This document shows positions 1 through 8,308 of a stretch of DNA of 49,096 nucleotides, one piece after another. Made by a program: the position numbers and the translations under genes. Source of the stretch: Pseudomonadota bacterium. Lineage in GTDB: Bacteria > Pseudomonadota > Gammaproteobacteria > Burkholderiales > Burkholderiaceae_C. The stretch spans positions 1 to 49,096 of the forward strand of contig JAEZKX010000178.1 of assembly GCA_023436025.1 (NCBI GenBank), in the 5' to 3' direction. Numbering within the stretch: the stretch's first letter is position 1; the number at the start of each line of letters is the position of its first letter. Under the pieces are notes generated by a model. That model saw only the letters and a list, made by a program, of their open reading frames with translations. It had not been told where the DNA came from and searched no databases.

Positions 1-300
1 GGCGTGGGCGGCGCGCGCCAGCGCCCGCGCCTGCGCCACGCGGGCTGCCGCATCCTGCACCGAGGTGTTGCGCGCGGCAGCGGCCTCCACCAGCGTGTCG
101 AGCACCGGATCGCCGAAGGCCTTCCACCAGTCGCCGCGGTGGCGCGCTTCTGCCGGCGCGGCGGTGGTCCAGCGGCTGCCGTCCGCCTGCTTGAAGGCGA
201 CCGGCGGCGGCGCCTGCACGGGTAGTTGGGGCAATGCGGTGGCGCAACCGGCGAGCACCAGCGCGGCCACCAGAGGCAGTTGTCGAAGCATGGATCGCAT
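1..300 (-). CDS. RND efflux outer-membrane lipoprotein (OprM/NodT/OpcM family), N-terminal part
   Basis: This is the outer-membrane exit duct of a tripartite efflux pump; only the first 100 codons lie in the window. The predicted start (ATG at 300-298) gives a short basic, hydrophobic signal sequence ending in a lipobox (L-A-G-C at about residue 19), so it should be a lipoprotein anchored through that Cys. The following Pro-rich stretch and the W-x2-F-x-D-P-x-L-D-x-L motif are typical of the start of the TolC-like domain in this family. One base separates its start from the stop of the pump gene, so it is the last gene of the operon. An in-frame ATG at 291-289 is an alternative start. The protein runs off the left edge of the window. 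Confidence 0.85.
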   Translation of the reverse strand, partial: MRSMLRQLPLVAALVLAGCATALPQLPVQAPPPVAFKQADGSRWTTAAPAEARHRGDWWKAFGDPVLDTLVEAAAARNTSVQDAAARVAQARALARAAHA

Positions 301-301
301 C

Positions 302-3300
302 TCAGATCTCCCGGTTGTGCAAGGGCGCGGCCGCTACCGGATGCGCGGCGCCACCGCCACCGGCGAAGCCTTCGAAGTGCGCAAGCTGGCCGTGCTGGCG
401 CAGCGGCCGGTTGCCGGCCAGGCGGCGCAGCACCACGTAGAACACCGGCGTGAGGAACAGCCCGAAGGCGGTGACGCCTATCATTCCGGCGAACACGGCG
501 ATGCCCATGGCCTGGCGCATCTCGGAGCCGGCGCCGCTGGACAGCACCAGCGGCAGCACGCCCATCACGAAGGCCAGCGAGGTCATCAGGATGGGCCGCA
601 GGCGCAGCCGGCTGGCCTCGATGGCGGCCTGCACCGGCGTGCGGCCGGCAAACTCCAGCTCGCGCGCGAACTCCACGATCAGGATCGCGTTCTTGGCCGA
701 CAGTCCCACCAGCACCATCAGGCCGATCTGGGTGAACACGTTGCTTTCGCCACCGGCCAGCCACACGCCCGACATCGCCGCGAACAGCCCCATGGGCACG
801 ATCAGCAAGATGGCCAGCGGCAGCGTCAGGCTCTCGTACTGCGCGGCCAGCACCAGGAACACCAGCAGGATGGCCAGCGGGAACACCCACACCGCCGAAT
901 TGCCGGCCAGGATCTCCTGGTAGGTCAGGTCGGTCCACTCGAAGGCGATGCCCGGCGGCAGGGTCTCGGCGGCGATGCGCTCCACCGCGTCCTGCGCCTG
1001 GCCCGAGGAGAAGCCCGGGGCCGGGCCGCCGTTGATGTCGGCGGTGAGATAGCCGTTGTAGCGCATGGCGCGTTCGGGCCCGAAGCTGGAGCGCACGTTC
1101 ATCAGCGCCGCCAGCGGCACCATCTCGCCGGTCGACGAGCGCACCTTCAGCGCGCCGATGTCCTCGGCGCGCGCGCGGTAAGGCGCATCGGCTTGCACCC
1201 GCACGGTGTAGGTGCGGCCGAACTTGTTGAAGTCGTTGACGTAGACGCTGCCCAGGTAGGTCGACATGGTCTCGAACACGTCGGTCACCGCCACCCCGAG
1301 CTGGCGCGCCTTGGTGCGGTCGATGTCGGCATAGAGCTGCGGCACGTTGACCTGCCAGCTGGTGAACAAGCCCGCCAGCTCCGGCGCCTGCGCCGCCTTC
1401 GCCATGAAGGCCTTGACCGCCGCGTCCATGGCTTCGTAGCCGAGCGAGCCGCGGTCTTCCAGCTGCAGCTTGAAGCCGCCGGTGGTGCCCAGCCCCTGCA
1501 CCGGCGGCGGCGGGAACATCACGATGAAGGCGTCCTGGATGCTGCCGTAGGCCGCGTTCAGCTGCGCCGCGACGGCCGCACCGCTCTGGTCGGCGTTCTT
1601 CCGCTCGTCGAAGGGCTTGAGCATGGCGAACACGATCCCCGCATTGGAGCTATTGGTGAAGCCGTTGATCGACAGGCCGGGGAAGGCGAGCGTGCCTTCC
1701 ACGTTCGGGTTGTCCGCGGTGATCTCGCCCATGCGGCGCACCACCGCCTCGGTGCGGTCCAGCGTGGCGCCGTCGGGCAGCTGGGCGAAGCCGATCAGGT
1801 ACTGCTTGTCCTGGGCGGGAACGAAGCCCGCGGGCACCACCTTGAACAGGCCCACGGTGGCGACCGCCAGCACGGCATACAGGCCCAGCATCAGCGCCTT
1901 GCGCCCGAGCGCGCGGCGCACGCCGCCGCCGTAGGCGTGCGAGGCGCGGCCGAACATCCGGTTGAAGCCGCGGAACAGCCAGCCGAAGGTGCGGTCCATG
2001 CCGCGGGTGAGCGCATCCTTGGGCGCGTCATGCCCCCGCAGCAGCAGCGCCGCCAGCGCCGGCGACAGCGTCAGCGAGTTGATGGCCGAGATCACCGTGG
2101 AGATCGCGATGGTCACCGCGAACTGGCGGTAGAACTGGCCGGTCAGCCCGCTGATGAAGGCCAGCGGCACGAACACCGCCACCAGCACCAGGGCGATGGC
2201 GACGATCGGGCCGGACACCTCGCGCATGGCGCGGTAGGTCGCCTCGCGCGGGCTGAGCCCCGCCTCGATGTTGCGCTCGACGTTCTCCACCACCACGATG
2301 GCGTCGTCGACCACGATGCCGATGGCCAGCACCAGCCCGAACAGGCTCAGCGCGTTGATCGAGAAGCCCAGCAGGTGCAGCACGGCGAAGGTCCCCACCA
2401 CCGACACCGGCACGGCCAGCAGCGGGATGATGGAGGCGCGCCAGGTCTGCAGGAACAGGATCACCACCAGCACCACCAGCTCGAGGGCCACCAGCAGCGG
2501 CTGCACCACCGACTGGATGGAGGCGCGCACGAACTGCGTCGGGTCGTAGGCGATGCGGTATTCCACGCCCTCGGGCATGTGCTTCGCCAGTTCGTCCATG
2601 GTCTTGCGCACCTGCGCCGAGATCTCCAGCGCGTTGGAGCCCGGCGCCTGGAACACGCCGATGCCGACCGCCGCGTCGTTGTTCAGCAGCGAGCGCAGCG
2701 CGTAGTCGGCTGCGCCCAGCTCCAGGCGCGCGACGTCGCGCAGCCGCGTGACGGCGCCGTCGGCTCCGGTCTTGACGATGATGTCGCCGAACTCCTCCTC
2801 GTTCTGCAGCCGACCCTGGGCGTTGATCGACAGCTGCAGGTCGACGCCGGGCAGCCCCGGCGAGGCGCCCACCACGCCGGCGGCGGCCTGCACGTTCTGC
2901 TCGCGGATGGCCTGCACCACGTCGCCTGCGGACAGGCCGCGCTGCGCCACCTTCTGCGGGTCCAGCCACACGCGCATGGCGTACTCGCCGCCGCCCCAGA
3001 TCTCCACGTGGCCCACGCCTTCGATGCGCGCGAGGCGGTCGCGCACGTTGAGCACCGCGTAGTTGCGCAGGTAGTCCATGCCGTAGCGGCCGTTGGGCGA
3101 CACCAGGTGGACCACCATGGTGATGTCGGGCGAGCTCTTGACGGTGGACAGGCCCAGGCGGCGCACCTCCTCGGGCAGGCGCGGCTCGGCCTGCGCCACG
3201 CGGTTTTGCACCAGCTGCTGCGCCTTGTCCGGGTCGGTGCCCAGGCGGAAGGTGACGCTGAGCGTCATCAGGCCGTCGGTGGTGGCCTGGCTGCCCATGT

Positions 3301-3535
3301 AGAGCATGCCTTCCACGCCGTTGATGGCCTCCTCCAGCGGCGTGGCCACCGTCTCGGCGATCACCTTGGGGTTGGCGCCGGGGTAGTTGGCGCGCACCAC
3401 CACCGTGGGCGGCACCACCTCCGGATACTCGGAGATCGGCAGCGCCGGCAAGGCGATGAGCCCGGCCAGCAGGATCAGGAGCGACAGCACGCCGGCGAAG
3501 ATCGGCCGGTCGATGAAGAAGCGCGAGAAGTTCAT
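302..3535 (-). CDS. ceoB: RND multidrug efflux pump, inner-membrane transporter (MexF/CeoB type)
   Basis: This is a proton-driven HAE1-family RND pump of 1,077 residues, the usual length for the AcrB/MexF group. The N-terminus (MNFSRFFIDRPIFA) and the segment P-I-S-E-Y-P-E-V-V-P-P at about 33-43 closely match the MexF/CeoB/BpeF branch rather than AcrB. The proton-relay segment carrying G-I-V-V-D-D-A-I-V-V-V-E-N (about 400-415) is intact, as are the large periplasmic loops. The C-terminus ends in a Gly/His-rich tail. The start overlaps the stop of the adaptor gene by four bases (ATGA), which indicates translational coupling. By family, likely substrates are chloramphenicol, trimethoprim, fluoroquinolones and aromatic acids such as salicylate. 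The gene symbol is by homology; the true substrate is unknown. Confidence 0.93.
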   Translation of the reverse strand: MNFSRFFIDRPIFAGVLSLLILLAGLIALPALPISEYPEVVPPTVVVRANYPGANPKVIAETVATPLEEAINGVEGMLYMGSQATTDGLMTLSVTFRLGTDPDKAQQLVQNRVAQAEPRLPEEVRRLGLSTVKSSPDITMVVHLVSPNGRYGMDYLRNYAVLNVRDRLARIEGVGHVEIWGGGEYAMRVWLDPQKVAQRGLSAGDVVQAIREQNVQAAAGVVGASPGLPGVDLQLSINAQGRLQNEEEFGDIIVKTGADGAVTRLRDVARLELGAADYALRSLLNNDAAVGIGVFQAPGSNALEISAQVRKTMDELAKHMPEGVEYRIAYDPTQFVRASIQSVVQPLLVALELVVLVVILFLQTWRASIIPLLAVPVSVVGTFAVLHLLGFSINALSLFGLVLAIGIVVDDAIVVVENVERNIEAGLSPREATYRAMREVSGPIVAIALVLVAVFVPLAFISGLTGQFYRQFAVTIAISTVISAINSLTLSPALAALLLRGHDAPKDALTRGMDRTFGWLFRGFNRMFGRASHAYGGGVRRALGRKALMLGLYAVLAVATVGLFKVVPAGFVPAQDKQYLIGFAQLPDGATLDRTEAVVRRMGEITADNPNVEGTLAFPGLSINGFTNSSNAGIVFAMLKPFDERKNADQSGAAVAAQLNAAYGSIQDAFIVMFPPPPVQGLGTTGGFKLQLEDRGSLGYEAMDAAVKAFMAKAAQAPELAGLFTSWQVNVPQLYADIDRTKARQLGVAVTDVFETMSTYLGSVYVNDFNKFGRTYTVRVQADAPYRARAEDIGALKVRSSTGEMVPLAALMNVRSSFGPERAMRYNGYLTADINGGPAPGFSSGQAQDAVERIAAETLPPGIAFEWTDLTYQEILAGNSAVWVFPLAILLVFLVLAAQYESLTLPLAILLIVPMGLFAAMSGVWLAGGESNVFTQIGLMVLVGLSAKNAILIVEFARELEFAGRTPVQAAIEASRLRLRPILMTSLAFVMGVLPLVLSSGAGSEMRQAMGIAVFAGMIGVTAFGLFLTPVFYVVLRRLAGNRPLRQHGQLAHFEGFAGGGGAAHPVAAAPLHNREI

Positions 3536-4737
3536 GACCGTGCTTCCATCGTCACCGCCTGCGGCTGCACCACGGCGCCCGGGCGCACGCGCTGCAGGCC
3601 GTTGACGACAATCCGTTCACCGGGCGCGAGGCCTGCCTGCACCACCCGCAGGCCGCCCGCCGGCGGGCCCAGCGTCACCTCCCGGTACTCGGCCTTGTCG
3701 CCCGCGCCCACCACCAGCACGTACTTCTTGTCCTGGTCGGTGCCCACGGCACGCTCGCTCACCAGCACCGCGCGGCTGGCGCGGGCCTGGCCCATGCGCA
3801 CCCGGGCGAACTGCCCGGGGATCAGGCTGCCATCGCGGTTGTCGAAGGCCGCGCGCACCCGGATGGTGCCGCTGCGGACATCGACCTGGTTGTCGATCAG
3901 TTGCAGCCGGCCCTGGTGCGGCGTGTCGTTGCTGGCGCCAGTGCCCATGCGCACGGGGATGCGCTCGATCAGCGCCCGCGCGCTGGAGCCGCCCGGCAGG
4001 TCCTTCAGCGCGCGCAGGATCACCTGCTCGTCGGCCTCGAAGCTGGCGTAGATGGGCGACACCGAGACCAGCGTGGTCAGCACCGGCGCGCCGGGGCCGG
4101 CGGCCACCAGGTTGCCGGGCGTCACTTCCAGCTTGCCGATGCGGCCGGCGACCGGCGCGCGCACCTGGGTGTAGCCCAGGTTCAGGCGCGCGCCCTGCAG
4201 CTGCGCCTGCGCCGCGCGCAGGTTGGCGCCGGCCTCGCGCTCGGCATTGGCGCGCTCTTCCAGTTCGCGCTGCGCGATGGCGCTTTCCTCCCACAGGCGC
4301 TGGGCGCGCGCGGCTTCGCTGTGTGCCTGCGCCAGACGGGCCTGCGCCGCCGCGACCTGTGCTTCCGCGCGCTGCACCTCGGCCTGGTAGGGCGCCGGAT
4401 CGATGGTGATCAGCAGCTCGCCCTGTTTCACCAGCGCGCCTTCGCGGAAGTGCACGGCCTGCACGGCGCCGGCCACGCGCGAGCGGACCTCGACGCGCTC
4501 CACCGCCTCCAGGCGCCCGGAGAATTCGTCCCAGGCCGTGATGTCGGTGGCTTCCACCGTGGCGACCGACACCGGGATGGCTGCCGGCGCGGTACTGGTG
4601 ACGGCCTGCGCGCGTTCGCCGTGCAAGGCGATGATGGCGGTGGCGAGGGCCGACAGGCCGGCGGCGGCGCCGGCCGCGGTCCACAGGCGCCAGCGGCGCA
4701 CAGGCGCGGCGGCGGGCTTCAAGTTTTCTTGTTCCAT
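3532..4737 (-). CDS. ceoA: RND efflux periplasmic adaptor (MexE/CeoA type)
   Basis: This is a 401-residue membrane-fusion protein of the HlyD/MexE family that links the RND pump to the outer-membrane duct. It has one N-terminal hydrophobic segment (about 18-38), then a lipoyl-like half (V-E-V-R-S-R-V-A-G), an alpha-helical hairpin rich in Ala, Gln and Glu (about 120-185), the second lipoyl half (V-R-A-P-V-A-G-R-I-G) and beta-barrel and membrane-proximal domains. No lipobox Cys is evident, so it is probably held by its N-terminal helix. The start is supported by an AAGGA-type ribosome site about nine bases upstream. It lies 87 bases after the lipase-like gene and overlaps the pump gene by four bases. 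Confidence 0.92.
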   Translation of the reverse strand: MEQENLKPAAAPVRRWRLWTAAGAAAGLSALATAIIALHGERAQAVTSTAPAAIPVSVATVEATDITAWDEFSGRLEAVERVEVRSRVAGAVQAVHFREGALVKQGELLITIDPAPYQAEVQRAEAQVAAAQARLAQAHSEAARAQRLWEESAIAQRELEERANAEREAGANLRAAQAQLQGARLNLGYTQVRAPVAGRIGKLEVTPGNLVAAGPGAPVLTTLVSVSPIYASFEADEQVILRALKDLPGGSSARALIERIPVRMGTGASNDTPHQGRLQLIDNQVDVRSGTIRVRAAFDNRDGSLIPGQFARVRMGQARASRAVLVSERAVGTDQDKKYVLVVGAGDKAEYREVTLGPPAGGLRVVQAGLAPGERIVVNGLQRVRPGAVVQPQAVTMEARS

Positions 4738-4824
4738 GGTTGCTTTTCCTTTTTGAGGCGTGCGCTGGCCCTGCCCGGCGGATCACACCGGGTTGGGCGG
4801 TTGTCGTTGGGAGAAGGCGAAGGC

Positions 4825-5640
4825 CTACGAAGGCGTCGCCGGCATGTCGAGGAAGCCGCGCAGGTGGCCGATCACTGCCTGTTCACAGGGACAGGAATGC
4901 GGCGGCGCTTCCAGTGACTGCGGCCAGCCGGTGGCGGGCACGAGGGCGGTTCGCACGACGACACCTGCCTGTCGCAGCCGCTCGGCGTAGGCCCTGGCCT
5001 CGTCGCGCATGGGATCGTCCTCGCCGGCGAGCACCAGCGCCGGCGGCAGGCCCCCCAGGCGGCTTGCATGCGCAGGCACGGCATAGGGATGCTCGGCGTC
5101 CATGGGCTTGCGCAGGTACTGCGACCAGCCGGTGCTCCACTTGCAGCTGACATCGCCGCCCGTCGCCGCGCGCTTGGACGGCATCGCGCTGCACGGATCG
5201 AGCATGGGCGTGACCAGGATCTGGCCTTCCAGGCGCGGCTCGCCGCGGTCGCGCGCCACCAGCGCCAGCGCCGCGGCCAGGTTGCCCCCGGCTTCCTCGC
5301 CGGCCACGAACAAGGGCGCACCGGCGCCGCCCAGCCGCAAGCGCTTGCGGGCGATCCACTGCAGTGCGACATAGGAGGCCTCCAGCGCCACCGGGAAGGG
5401 ATGCTCGGGCGCCAGCGGATAGGCGATGGACACGACCACCGCACCCGCTTGCGCCAGCAGTTGCGCCAGCGACTCGCCGGAATCGAGATCGCCGCCCACG
5501 AAGGCGCCGCCATGCAGGTGCAGCACCACCGGCGTGGGCGCGCCCGGGCGCCGCGCACCATGCAGGCGCATGGGCAAGGCAGGCAGGCCCGCAACGGGGA
5601 TGGCGTCGGGCAAGGCGGTGTAGGACACGCGAGTGGGCAT
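4825..5640 (-). CDS. llpE: LlpE-like alpha/beta-hydrolase, catalytic Ser and His apparently missing
   Basis: This 271-residue protein belongs to the HSL/alpha-beta hydrolase_3 group. The oxyanion motif HGG (43-45), the Y-P-L-A-P-E-H segment (74-80) and the acid site G-E-D-D-P-M-R-D-E (206-214) are all conserved. The nucleophile elbow, normally G-D-S-A-G-G, reads G-E-E-A-G-G (114-119), so Glu replaces the Ser. The expected H-G-F near 237 reads T-G-W. The codons there (GGC GAG GAA GCC) leave no doubt about the substitution. As first gene of a ceoAB-opcM-type operon it corresponds to llpE of Burkholderia. Fold and operon position are clear; hydrolase activity is doubtful. The start chosen gives the family length; the frame is open further upstream, but that stretch overlaps the divergent lysR gene. 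Confidence 0.85.
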   Translation of the reverse strand: MPTRVSYTALPDAIPVAGLPALPMRLHGARRPGAPTPVVLHLHGGAFVGGDLDSGESLAQLLAQAGAVVVSIAYPLAPEHPFPVALEASYVALQWIARKRLRLGGAGAPLFVAGEEAGGNLAAALALVARDRGEPRLEGQILVTPMLDPCSAMPSKRAATGGDVSCKWSTGWSQYLRKPMDAEHPYAVPAHASRLGGLPPALVLAGEDDPMRDEARAYAERLRQAGVVVRTALVPATGWPQSLEAPPHSCPCEQAVIGHLRGFLDMPATPS

Positions 5641-5695
5641 GGCTGGAAATATAGGCACGCACCGCGTACGGATAAAGACCGCTTTCGCCAGTTCT

Positions 5696-5716
5696 TTGTT
5701 TCCGGCCGATGAACAA
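5696..5716. promoter_or_regulatory. Candidate LysR-type binding site, TTGTT-N11-AACAA
   Basis: A perfect five-base inverted repeat with an 11-base spacer fits the T-N11-A rule for LysR-type regulators. It lies in the 105-base divergent region between the efflux operon and the lysR gene, 30 bases upstream of the lysR start. Autoregulation together with operon control from one site is usual for such regulators. This is inferred from sequence only. Confidence 0.55.
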
Positions 5717-5745
5717 TCCCTCCAGCAACAAGAAAAGGGCAAGGG

Positions 5746-6645
5746 ATGGACCAGATCCAGTCGATGCGCGTGTTCGCGCGGGTGGTCGAGGCCGGCAGCT
5801 TCACCAAGGCGGCGGAGTCGCTGGCGATGCCCAAGGGCTCGGCGACCAAGCTGGTGCAGCAGCTGGAGACGCGGCTGCGCGTCAAGTTGCTCAACCGCAC
5901 GACACGCCGGGTGACGGTGACGCCCGACGGCGCCGCGTACTACGAGCGCACCTCCCGCCTTCTGAACGACCTGGACGACATCGAGGCCAGCATGACCAAC
6001 GCGCAGGCCAACCCCAGCGGACGCCTGCGCGTGGACGTGGGATCCTCGGTCGCGCGGCTGGTCATCATCCCGGCACTCGGGGAGTTCTACCGCCGCTATC
6101 CCGACATCCGGCTGGACCTGGGCGTGAGCGACCGGCCGGTGGACCTGATCACCGACAACGTCGACTGCGTGATCCGCGGCGGCGACCTGGTGGAGCAGTC
6201 GCTGGTGGCGCGCCGCATCGCCAACCTGGAGCTGATCACGGTGGCGACGCCCGGCTACCTGGCGAAGCACGGCGTGCCGCGCCATCCGCATGACCTGGAG
6301 GATGGCCACCGGATGGTGAACTACTTCTCGGCGCGCAGCGGCCGGCCCTATCCCAACGAATTCCTGAAGGACGGCGAGCGCATCGAGGTGGCGGGCAGCT
6401 ACCAGGTCGCGGTCAACGAGAGCAACGCGCACCTCGCGGCCGTGCTCGCCGGTCTGGGCATCGGCGAGTCGGCGCGCTTCATGGCGGCGCCGCATCTCGC
6501 CGCGGGTGAGTTGGTGGAGCTGATGCCCGACTGGACCCGGCCGCCCGTGCCGGTGCACGTGGTCTATCCGCCCAACCGGCACCTCAGCGCCAAGGTGCGG
6601 GTGTTCGTGGAATGGGCGGCCGAGGTGTTCGGGCGGCTGGCGTAG
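5746..6645 (+). CDS. LysR-family regulator, divergent to efflux operon (CeoR-like position)
   Basis: This is a 299-residue LysR-type transcription factor. The N-terminal winged helix-turn-helix spans about residues 1-60 (M-D-Q-I-Q-S-M-R-V-F, A-G-S-F-T-K-A-A, L-L-N-R-T-T-R). The C-terminal periplasmic-binding-like effector domain covers 90-295, with typical segments such as V-D-V-G-S-S-V-A. A purine-rich ribosome site (AAGGG) precedes the ATG. It is divergent from llpE-ceoA-ceoB-opcM, and the equivalent regulator (CeoR, BpeT) activates that operon in Burkholderia, so the same role is likely here. Sequence alone does not place it closer to CeoR than to the many generic LysR paralogues of this group (DsdC/YafC-like), so no symbol is given. 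Confidence 0.9.
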   Translation: MDQIQSMRVFARVVEAGSFTKAAESLAMPKGSATKLVQQLETRLRVKLLNRTTRRVTVTPDGAAYYERTSRLLNDLDDIEASMTNAQANPSGRLRVDVGSSVARLVIIPALGEFYRRYPDIRLDLGVSDRPVDLITDNVDCVIRGGDLVEQSLVARRIANLELITVATPGYLAKHGVPRHPHDLEDGHRMVNYFSARSGRPYPNEFLKDGERIEVAGSYQVAVNESNAHLAAVLAGLGIGESARFMAAPHLAAGELVELMPDWTRPPVPVHVVYPPNRHLSAKVRVFVEWAAEVFGRLA

Positions 6646-6655
6646 CGGCGCGCGC

Positions 6656-6684
6656 GGGCTGGAGCGCCTGGCTCGCCCCAGCCC
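6656..6684. terminator. Possible bidirectional terminator hairpin between convergent genes
   Basis: An inverted repeat GGGCTGG ... CCAGCCC with a 15-base loop lies in the 48-base gap between the ends of the lysR and FAH genes. There is no T tract, so this is a weak call resting on position and symmetry. Confidence 0.35.
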
Positions 6685-6693
6685 CGGCCCGGA

Positions 6694-7542
6694 TCAGGCC
6701 TTGAACGGAACCACCAGCTGCCGCTGCTCGCCCAGCCCTTGGATCCCCAGCGTCATCACGTCGCCCTTCTTCAGGTACTTCGGCGGCTTCATGCCCAGGC
6801 CGACGCCGGGCGGCGTGCCGGTGGTGATGATGTCGCCCGGCAGCAGCGTCATGAACTGGCTGACGTAGCTGACGATCTTCGCCACGTTGAAGATCATCGT
6901 CTTCGTGTTGCCGGTCTGCATGCGCTCGCCGTTGACGTCCAGCCACATGTCGAGGCGCTGCACGTTGGGGATCTCGTCGGGCGTCACCAGCCAGGGGCCG
7001 ACCGGGCCGAAGGTGTCGCAGCCCTTGCCCTTGTCCCACTGCGGGCCGCGCTCCATCTGGAACTCGCGTTCGCTGACGTCGTTGACGATGGTGTAGCCGG
7101 CCACGTGGGCCAGTGCCTTGCTCATGGGCACGTAGCGCGCCTGCGTGCCGATGACCACCCCCAGCTCGACCTCCCAGTCGGTCTTGACCGAACCGCGCGG
7201 CAGCATCACCGGGTCGTTCGGGCCCTGGATGCAGCTGGTGGCCTTCAGGAACACCACCGGCTCCTTGGGGATGGGCGCGCCGCTCTCGGCGGCGTGGTCG
7301 GCGTAGTTGAGGCCGATGGCCACGAACTTGCCCACGCCGCTGACCGGGCAACCATAGCGCGGCGTGCCGCGCACCAGCGGCAGCTTGGCCGGATTGGCCT
7401 TGCGGATGCGCGCCAGGCCGGCCTGCGACAGCTGCTGCGGGCCGATGTCCGGCACCACCGCGCTCAGGTCGCGGATGCGGCCATCGTCGTCGACCAGGCC
7501 GGGCTTTTCCTTGCCGGGGTTGCCATAACGAACCAGTTTCAT
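6694..7542 (-). CDS. Fumarylacetoacetate-hydrolase family protein, probable 2,4-diketo-3-deoxy-sugar-acid hydrolase
   Basis: This is a 282-residue FAH-superfamily enzyme. The short N-terminal domain (1-65) is followed by the catalytic domain. Visible active-site elements are G-L-N-Y-A-D-H-A (77-84), the metal ligands E124 and E126 in D-W-E-V-E-L-G, D156 in N-D-V-S-E-R, and the final T-T-G-T-P-P-G-V-G loop. Relatives close in sequence cleave 2,4-diketo-3-deoxy-L-fuconate or -rhamnonate to pyruvate and a hydroxy acid. Others are acylpyruvate hydrolases or ureidoglycolate lyases. Two SDR dehydrogenases directly upstream and a sugar-acid dehydratase across the divergent promoter favour the diketo-deoxy-acid reading. 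A 25-base gap follows the SDR gene. Confidence 0.85.
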   Translation of the reverse strand: MKLVRYGNPGKEKPGLVDDDGRIRDLSAVVPDIGPQQLSQAGLARIRKANPAKLPLVRGTPRYGCPVSGVGKFVAIGLNYADHAAESGAPIPKEPVVFLKATSCIQGPNDPVMLPRGSVKTDWEVELGVVIGTQARYVPMSKALAHVAGYTIVNDVSEREFQMERGPQWDKGKGCDTFGPVGPWLVTPDEIPNVQRLDMWLDVNGERMQTGNTKTMIFNVAKIVSYVSQFMTLLPGDIITTGTPPGVGLGMKPPKYLKKGDVMTLGIQGLGEQRQLVVPFKA

Positions 7543-7567
7543 TGCTTGCTTTCTCTTTCTTCGTGGA

Positions 7568-8308
7568 TCAATAGGTGGAACGCCCTCCCGACAGGTCGAA
7601 CACCGCGCCGGTGGAGAACGCGCATTCTTCCGTGCACAGCCATCCGACCAGCGCCGCGACCTCCTGCGGCGTGCCGAAGCGGCCCATCGGGATCTTCGAC
7701 AACATGAACCCGATGTGCTCCTCGGTCATCTGGTCGAAGATCGCCGTCTTCACCGCCGCCGGCGTCACGCAGTTCACGCGCACCCCGGTGTCGGCCAGCT
7801 CCTTGCCGAGCGACTTGGTCAGCGCGATCACGCCGGCCTTGCTCGCACTGTACGCGCTCGCGTTGGGGTTGCCGTCCTTGCCCGCCACCGAGGCGATGTT
7901 GACGATGCGGCCGTAGCCCGTCTCGCGCATCACCGGCACCAGTTCGCGGCAGCACAGGAACACACCGGTGAGGTTGACCTCCATCACCTGGCGCCAGGCG
8001 TCGACCGGGTAGTCCCACAGCCTGGCGTTGGGGCCGGTGATGCCGGCGCTGTTGACCAGCGCGTCCACGCGGCCGGCGCGGCGCAGCGTGGCCTGCGCGG
8101 CCGCGCGCACGGAGGCCTCGCTCGCCACGTCTACCTGCACGTGGTCGGCGCCCAGGCGCCGGGCCGCCTCGCGTCCTGCGACCGCGTCGCTGTCCCACAG
8201 CGTGACGCTGCCGCCCGAGGCGAGCAACCGCTCGGCGATGGCAAGGCCCAAGCCACTGGCGCCGCCGGTCACGATGGCGTGCCGGCCCTGGAAATCGAGT
8301 TGGTTCAT
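7568..8308 (-). CDS. Short-chain dehydrogenase (SDR), sugar or sugar-acid oxidation
   Basis: This is a 246-residue classical SDR: the T-G-G-A-S-G-L-G cofactor loop lies at about 14-21, N-S-A-G near 86, the catalytic Ser in N-I-A-S-V-A, and the Y-S-A-S-K active-site pair near 152-156. An acidic residue after the second strand (W-D-S-D) suggests NAD(H) preference. Its start overlaps the stop of the neighbouring SDR gene by four bases. In this cluster it could oxidise the 2-keto-3-deoxy acid, or act one step earlier on a sugar or another hydroxyl. The sequence does not decide which of the two SDRs does which step. Confidence 0.88.
   Translation of the reverse strand: MNQLDFQGRHAIVTGGASGLGLAIAERLLASGGSVTLWDSDAVAGREAARRLGADHVQVDVASEASVRAAAQATLRRAGRVDALVNSAGITGPNARLWDYPVDAWRQVMEVNLTGVFLCCRELVPVMRETGYGRIVNIASVAGKDGNPNASAYSASKAGVIALTKSLGKELADTGVRVNCVTPAAVKTAIFDQMTEEHIGFMLSKIPMGRFGTPQEVAALVGWLCTEECAFSTGAVFDLSGGRSTY

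Noticed and set aside
65..4051. Long open frame on the plus strand opposite the RND pump and adaptor genes
   Set aside because: It is very rich in His, Gln, Arg and Ala with no domain, and mirrors a well-identified gene pair; a typical antisense shadow in GC-rich DNA.
5641..6582. Upstream extension of the LlpE-like protein on the minus strand
   Set aside because: The frame runs open through the complement of the lysR gene, but the extra sequence has no hydrolase features and lacks a reason to be coding.
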